DNA from: Candidatus Contubernalis alkalaceticus
Lineage (GTDB): Bacteria; Bacillota; Dethiobacteria; SKNC01
NCBI RefSeq assembly: GCF_022558445.1
Contig: NZ_CP054699.1
Span: 1,320,001-1,384,000, forward strand
Direction: 5' to 3'
Length of the DNA: 64,000 nt
Shown here: one piece after another, positions 60,843 to 64,000 of the stretch
How the letters are laid out: the number at the start of each line of letters is the position of its first letter
Numbering within the stretch: the stretch's first letter is position 1
Translations under genes and position numbers: made by a program
Notes under the pieces: model-generated
What the model saw: the letters and a program-made list of their open reading frames with translations, nothing else
What the model was told of the DNA's origin: nothing
Database searches by the model: none

Positions 60843-61736
60843 GTGGATTTGCTGGATAAATTTATTATATACTTAAGAGTGGAACGAAATTACTCTTCCT
60901 GGACTCAGAGAAAGTATATGGAAGATCTCCAGCAGTTCATTGGTTTTCTAAAAGAGTTAAACAAAGGTATTGAAGACTTGGATCACCTGGTAATACGTAG
61001 ATTTTTAGCACATCTGCAGGGACAAGGATATGCTCGGGCCTCTATCGCTCGAAAACTGTCGGCCCTCAGAACCTTTATTCGATTTATTAATCGAGAGACT
61101 AATTTACAGCTAAATGATCGACTTTCTGTAAATACTCCAAAACTGGGTAAAAAATTACCCAAATTTTTATATCTAGAGGAGTTAATTGACCTTCTGGAAT
61201 CTCCAGACCCCAATACAGTATTGGGACGTCGGGACAGCGCTATTTTAGAGACCCTTTATGCTGCAGGAATCAGAATTAGTGAACTGACAGCTCTGGATAT
61301 CACAAGTATCTCCATGGAGAAGAAGGATATAAAGGTAATGGGAAAAGGTTCTAAAGAAAGAATAGTCCTGTTTGGTCAATACGCTGAAAATGCACTTCGG
61401 ACCTATCTGGAGGAAAGTAGGTTTCAGCTTTTGAGCAAAAGAAAAGATACCAATCCGGAACCGGCACTTTTCCTAAATCGATTCGGTTATCGTCTTACAG
61501 ACCGTAGTATTAGAAGAATGATGGATAAATATGTAGCTCTTACCTCTATTAAAACCAAGGCCAGTCCCCATACCTTAAGACACTCTTTTGCTACCCATCT
61601 TATGGATGCCGGTGCAGACCTGAGGTCAGTACAGGAACTATTAGGCCATGTAAATATATCTACCACCCAAATTTATACACATCTTACCCGGGAGGGCATT
61701 AAAAAAGTGTATGATCAAGCTCATCCCAGGTCATAA
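60843..61736 (+). CDS. xerC: Tyrosine recombinase XerC/CodV
   Basis: A 297-residue tyrosine recombinase for chromosome dimer resolution. The N-terminal SAM-like domain (about 1-90) has [19 protein letters not shown]. The catalytic set is visible: R in [13 protein letters not shown] in GKGSKER, H-x2-R in [12 protein letters not shown] in [10 protein letters not shown] and the tyrosine in IYTH. The longer frame from 60774 overlaps trmFO; AGAGGTG supports GTG 60843. Its place before hslV-hslU-codY identifies the CodV-type gene. Confidence 0.92.
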   Translation: MDLLDKFIIYLRVERNYSSWTQRKYMEDLQQFIGFLKELNKGIEDLDHLVIRRFLAHLQGQGYARASIARKLSALRTFIRFINRETNLQLNDRLSVNTPKLGKKLPKFLYLEELIDLLESPDPNTVLGRRDSAILETLYAAGIRISELTALDITSISMEKKDIKVMGKGSKERIVLFGQYAENALRTYLEESRFQLLSKRKDTNPEPALFLNRFGYRLTDRSIRRMMDKYVALTSIKTKASPHTLRHSFATHLMDAGADLRSVQELLGHVNISTTQIYTHLTREGIKKVYDQAHPRS

Positions 61737-61753
61737 AAAGGAAGGACGGTATT

Positions 61754-62287
61754 ATGCTTAAAGGGACAACTATAGTTGCCGTAAAAAAGGATAATTCCGT
61801 GGCCATTGCCGGAGACGGACAGGTCACTTTTGGACAAAATATAGTAATGAAACATAAAGCCTGTAAAGTGAGAAAGATTTATAATCAGAAAGTATTGGCC
61901 GGTTTTGCTGGTTCTGTGGCTGATGCCCTTACCCTGTTTGATAAATTTGAAGAACAACTGGAGAAATATCAGGGAAATCTAAAAAGAGCTGCCGTAGAGC
62001 TTGCCAAAGAATGGAGGACAGATAAGCTGCTCCGTCGTTTGGAAGCGCTTTTGATTGTGGTAGATGAGATGAGCTTACTTATTCTGTCAGGAACCGGTGA
62101 GGTGATTGAGCCTGATAATCAGATAGCAGCCATTGGCTCAGGGGGCCCATATGCTTTGGCAGCCGCTCGGGCTATGGTGGATTATTCGGATTTATCCCCT
62201 GCGGAAATTGTTTATAATTCATTAGCTATTACTGCTGACATTTGTGTATATACAAATCACGAGATCACGGTATTAACCCTTGATTGA
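61754..62287 (+). CDS. hslV: HslV/ClpQ protease subunit
   Basis: A 177-residue proteasome-like peptidase. The active-site threonine follows a four-residue leader (MLKG then [10 protein letters not shown]), as in Thermotoga HslV and unlike B. subtilis ClpQ, which uses serine. [42 protein letters not shown] and [14 protein letters not shown] are typical. It forms a double hexamer capped by HslU. Confidence 0.95.
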   Translation: MLKGTTIVAVKKDNSVAIAGDGQVTFGQNIVMKHKACKVRKIYNQKVLAGFAGSVADALTLFDKFEEQLEKYQGNLKRAAVELAKEWRTDKLLRRLEALLIVVDEMSLLILSGTGEVIEPDNQIAAIGSGGPYALAAARAMVDYSDLSPAEIVYNSLAITADICVYTNHEITVLTLD

Positions 62288-62443
62288 TATTTTTTTTGGG
62301 ATATTTAATTCTAAATATTCGAAATTGCAGTATAATATATTTTATATCCTGAGAATCTTAAGCGTCCCGTATTGCTGTCAGGAAATTAATAAGAACACAA
62401 TGTATCCGGCCATATTTATGGCTGATGGGAGGAACAAGTAAAT

Positions 62444-63853
62444 ATGGAAGATTTGACTCCAAAACAAATTGTGCAGGAACTAGATAAGTTTATTATTGGG
62501 CAGGAAAATGCCAAAAAAAGCGTGGCCGTTGCTCTTCGCAACAGGTTTCGCCGCAAAAAACTTCCTTTAGAGATGAGGGATGAAATTATTCCTAAAAATA
62601 TTATTTTGATTGGTCCCACGGGGGTTGGAAAAACAGAGATCGCCAGACGATTGGCCAGGTTGGTTAATGCTCCTTTTGTTAAGGTGGAAGCTACTAAGTT
62701 TACAGAAGTTGGATACGTGGGACGAGATGTGGAAACCATGGTGAGGGACCTGGTAGAGACTGCTATTAGAATTGTAAAATCTGAAAAAATGGCTTCGGTA
62801 GAGGATAAAGCCAGGCAGATGGCAGAGGAACGGCTGGTAAAAATTTTACTGCCCTTACCTAAGAAAGAAAAAAGCTTTGCTAATCCATTAGGGGCTTTAT
62901 TCCAGAATTTTTCAGGAGAAGAAGCAGATGATGAGCAGAAGACAGAAGATGAAGACCAAAAGCATGAGGAAATTTTTACCAAAAGAAATCGCCTTGGCCA
63001 GGAACTGAAGGAGGGAAAACTGGAGGAACAATATGTTGAAATAGAAGTTGAGGACATATCTTCTCCAATGGTAGAAATATTCTCCGGTCATGGTGTCGAA
63101 GAAATGGGAATTAATTTTCAAGATATTTTAGGGAATATGATGCCTAAAAAAAAGAAAAAACGGAAAGTAACCGTAAGTCAAGCTCGGAAAATACTCATTC
63201 AAGAAGAGGCTCAGAGGCTAATAGATATGGATCAGGTTACCAATGAGGCAATTATGAGGGCTGAACAGTCGGGAATTATTTTTTTAGATGAAATTGATAA
63301 GATATCCGGCAAGGATTCTTCCGTGGGTCCTGATGTTTCCCGGGAAGGGGTTCAAAGGGATATACTGCCTATTGTTGAAGGCTCCACGGTGATGACCAAA
63401 TATGGCCCGGTAAAAACTGATTTTGTACTGTTTATTGCTGCAGGAGCTTTTCATATTGCTAAACCTTCGGACTTAATACCGGAGCTGCAGGGGAGGTTTC
63501 CAATTCGAGTAGAATTGAACAGCCTGACTAAAAATGATTTTAAACAGATTCTTATTAAACCTGAAAATGCAATTATTAAACAGTATATTGCCCTTCTTTC
63601 AACAGAGGGAATTAATATTATTTTTAAAGAAGAAGCCATTGAAGAAATTGCAGAACTGGCCTACAATCTAAATGAGCAAATGGAAAACATTGGGGCCCGA
63701 AGACTCCAAACCATACTAGAAAAGCTTTTGGAAGAAGTTTCCTTTGAAGCACCGGATATGATTGAGAAGGAAGTTGTTATTGATGCACATTATGTTCAGG
63801 AATCATTAAAAGATATTGTTCAAAACAGGGATTTAAGCAAATATATACTATAA
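62444..63853 (+). CDS. hslU: HslU/ClpY ATPase
   Basis: A 469-residue AAA+ unfoldase partner of HslV. Walker A is [13 protein letters not shown], Walker B is [10 protein letters not shown], and the sensor region is GRFPIRVEL. The pore motif is in [14 protein letters not shown]. The I-domain (about 110-235) has an unusually acidic stretch ([18 protein letters not shown]). ATG 62444 follows GGGAGG. The 156-base gap to hslV contains a TATAAT-type promoter near 62331. Confidence 0.96.
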   Translation: MEDLTPKQIVQELDKFIIGQENAKKSVAVALRNRFRRKKLPLEMRDEIIPKNIILIGPTGVGKTEIARRLARLVNAPFVKVEATKFTEVGYVGRDVETMVRDLVETAIRIVKSEKMASVEDKARQMAEERLVKILLPLPKKEKSFANPLGALFQNFSGEEADDEQKTEDEDQKHEEIFTKRNRLGQELKEGKLEEQYVEIEVEDISSPMVEIFSGHGVEEMGINFQDILGNMMPKKKKKRKVTVSQARKILIQEEAQRLIDMDQVTNEAIMRAEQSGIIFLDEIDKISGKDSSVGPDVSREGVQRDILPIVEGSTVMTKYGPVKTDFVLFIAAGAFHIAKPSDLIPELQGRFPIRVELNSLTKNDFKQILIKPENAIIKQYIALLSTEGINIIFKEEAIEEIAELAYNLNEQMENIGARRLQTILEKLLEEVSFEAPDMIEKEVVIDAHYVQESLKDIVQNRDLSKYIL

Positions 63854-63876
63854 TATGGTGAAAAGGAGAGGTGAAA

Positions 63877-64000
63877 TTGGAAAATTTACTAGAAAGAACA
63901 AGACAAATTAACAGCATCCTGCAGAAATCAGCTGGGCAACATGTAGACTTTGGGGAGATTGCAGAGGTTTTAAGAAAAGTAATTAATGCAAATATATATA
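63877..64000 (+). CDS. codY: CodY transcriptional regulator, N-terminal end
   Basis: The first 41 residues of CodY, the GTP- and branched-chain amino acid-sensing global repressor, cut off by the window edge. The sequence LLERTRQINSILQKSAGQ continues with HVDFGEIAEVLRKVINANIY, the GAF-domain opening of CodY. A TTG start at 63877 follows GGAGAGGTG and lies 23 bases after hslU. Confidence 0.93.
   Translation, partial: MENLLERTRQINSILQKSAGQHVDFGEIAEVLRKVINANIY

Noticed and set aside
62416-63057. 213-codon frame antisense to hslU
   Set aside because: It lies wholly over a clear hslU coding region, is serine-rich as expected from reverse reading, and lacks a ribosome site.
1-64000. tRNA, rRNA, CRISPR array or prophage
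   Set aside because: No T-loop GTTCGAATC-type cloverleaf, rRNA stretch, regularly spaced direct repeats, integrase with attachment repeats, or phage structural gene was recognised by eye. The only tyrosine recombinase is the housekeeping xerC/codV.

Overview
The window reads as a chromosome segment from a motile, probably spore-forming anaerobic member of the Firmicutes (Clostridia type). The signs are B. subtilis-style chemotaxis genes (cheC, cheD, a FliY-like protein), a SPOCS/LysM coat-type protein, the xerC/codV-hslV-hslU-codY gene order, AddAB in place of RecBCD, AG-rich Shine-Dalgarno sequences before nearly every gene, many GTG and TTG starts, and moderately AT-rich DNA. No rRNA, tRNA, CRISPR array, prophage or intact transposase was found by eye.

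Layout. 0-13.3 kb: flagellar and chemotaxis block, with two rod/hook-type proteins, a FlgJ rod-binding domain, an inverted FapA-like gene, the switch (fliM, fliN, a FliY-like protein with two CheC units) and cheW-A-Y-C-D-B-R. It ends in a 30-codon remnant of an EAL/HDOD-type protein. 13.3-24.1 kb: a three-SPOCS, two-LysM protein, a CAP-domain protein, a HAD phosphatase, shikimate kinase, a small cysteine-rich protein, an unusual cysteine-synthase-like enzyme, lactate permease, an Asp-box protein with a coiled coil, and a cysteine-rich coat-like protein. 24.2-27.8 kb (minus strand): membrane acyltransferase plus HDAC-type deacetylase, HtpX, and merR-hsp20. 28.2-35.6 kb: addB-addA. 35.6-38.3 kb: DUF421 protein, an unknown protein, pcm and queF. 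38.7-41.8 kb: a three-gene NADH-oxidising diaphorase module with no catalytic partner beside it. 42-48 kb: universal stress protein, citramalate synthase and a heterodimeric ABC exporter. 48.3-51.4 kb: three overlapping M42 aminopeptidases. 51.6-54.6 kb: DUF2520 protein plus panB-panC-panD. 54.8-64 kb: glutamate 2,3-aminomutase, dprA, topA, trmFO, xerC, hslV, hslU and the start of codY.

How the genes work together. The chemotaxis block holds the whole excitation and adaptation circuit and has CheC-type phosphatase motifs in two proteins, cheC and the double-CheC switch protein. The switch components are rearranged compared with B. subtilis FliY: the CheY-binding EID peptide sits on the small FliN protein, and the CheC units are duplicated on a second FliN-domain protein. 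The pan operon lacks a recognisable PanE, and the DUF2520 Rossmann protein leading the operon is the obvious candidate for that step. The aminomutase has the substrate-pocket residues of glutamate rather than lysine 2,3-aminomutase, which points to beta-glutamate production, a known osmolyte.

Three intergenic regions carry palindromic GGGGAC-type elements resembling REP/REPIN repeats, with no transposase in the window. Several start codons were moved from the longest reading frame to the codon best placed behind a ribosome-binding site. dprA appears to start at a CTG.
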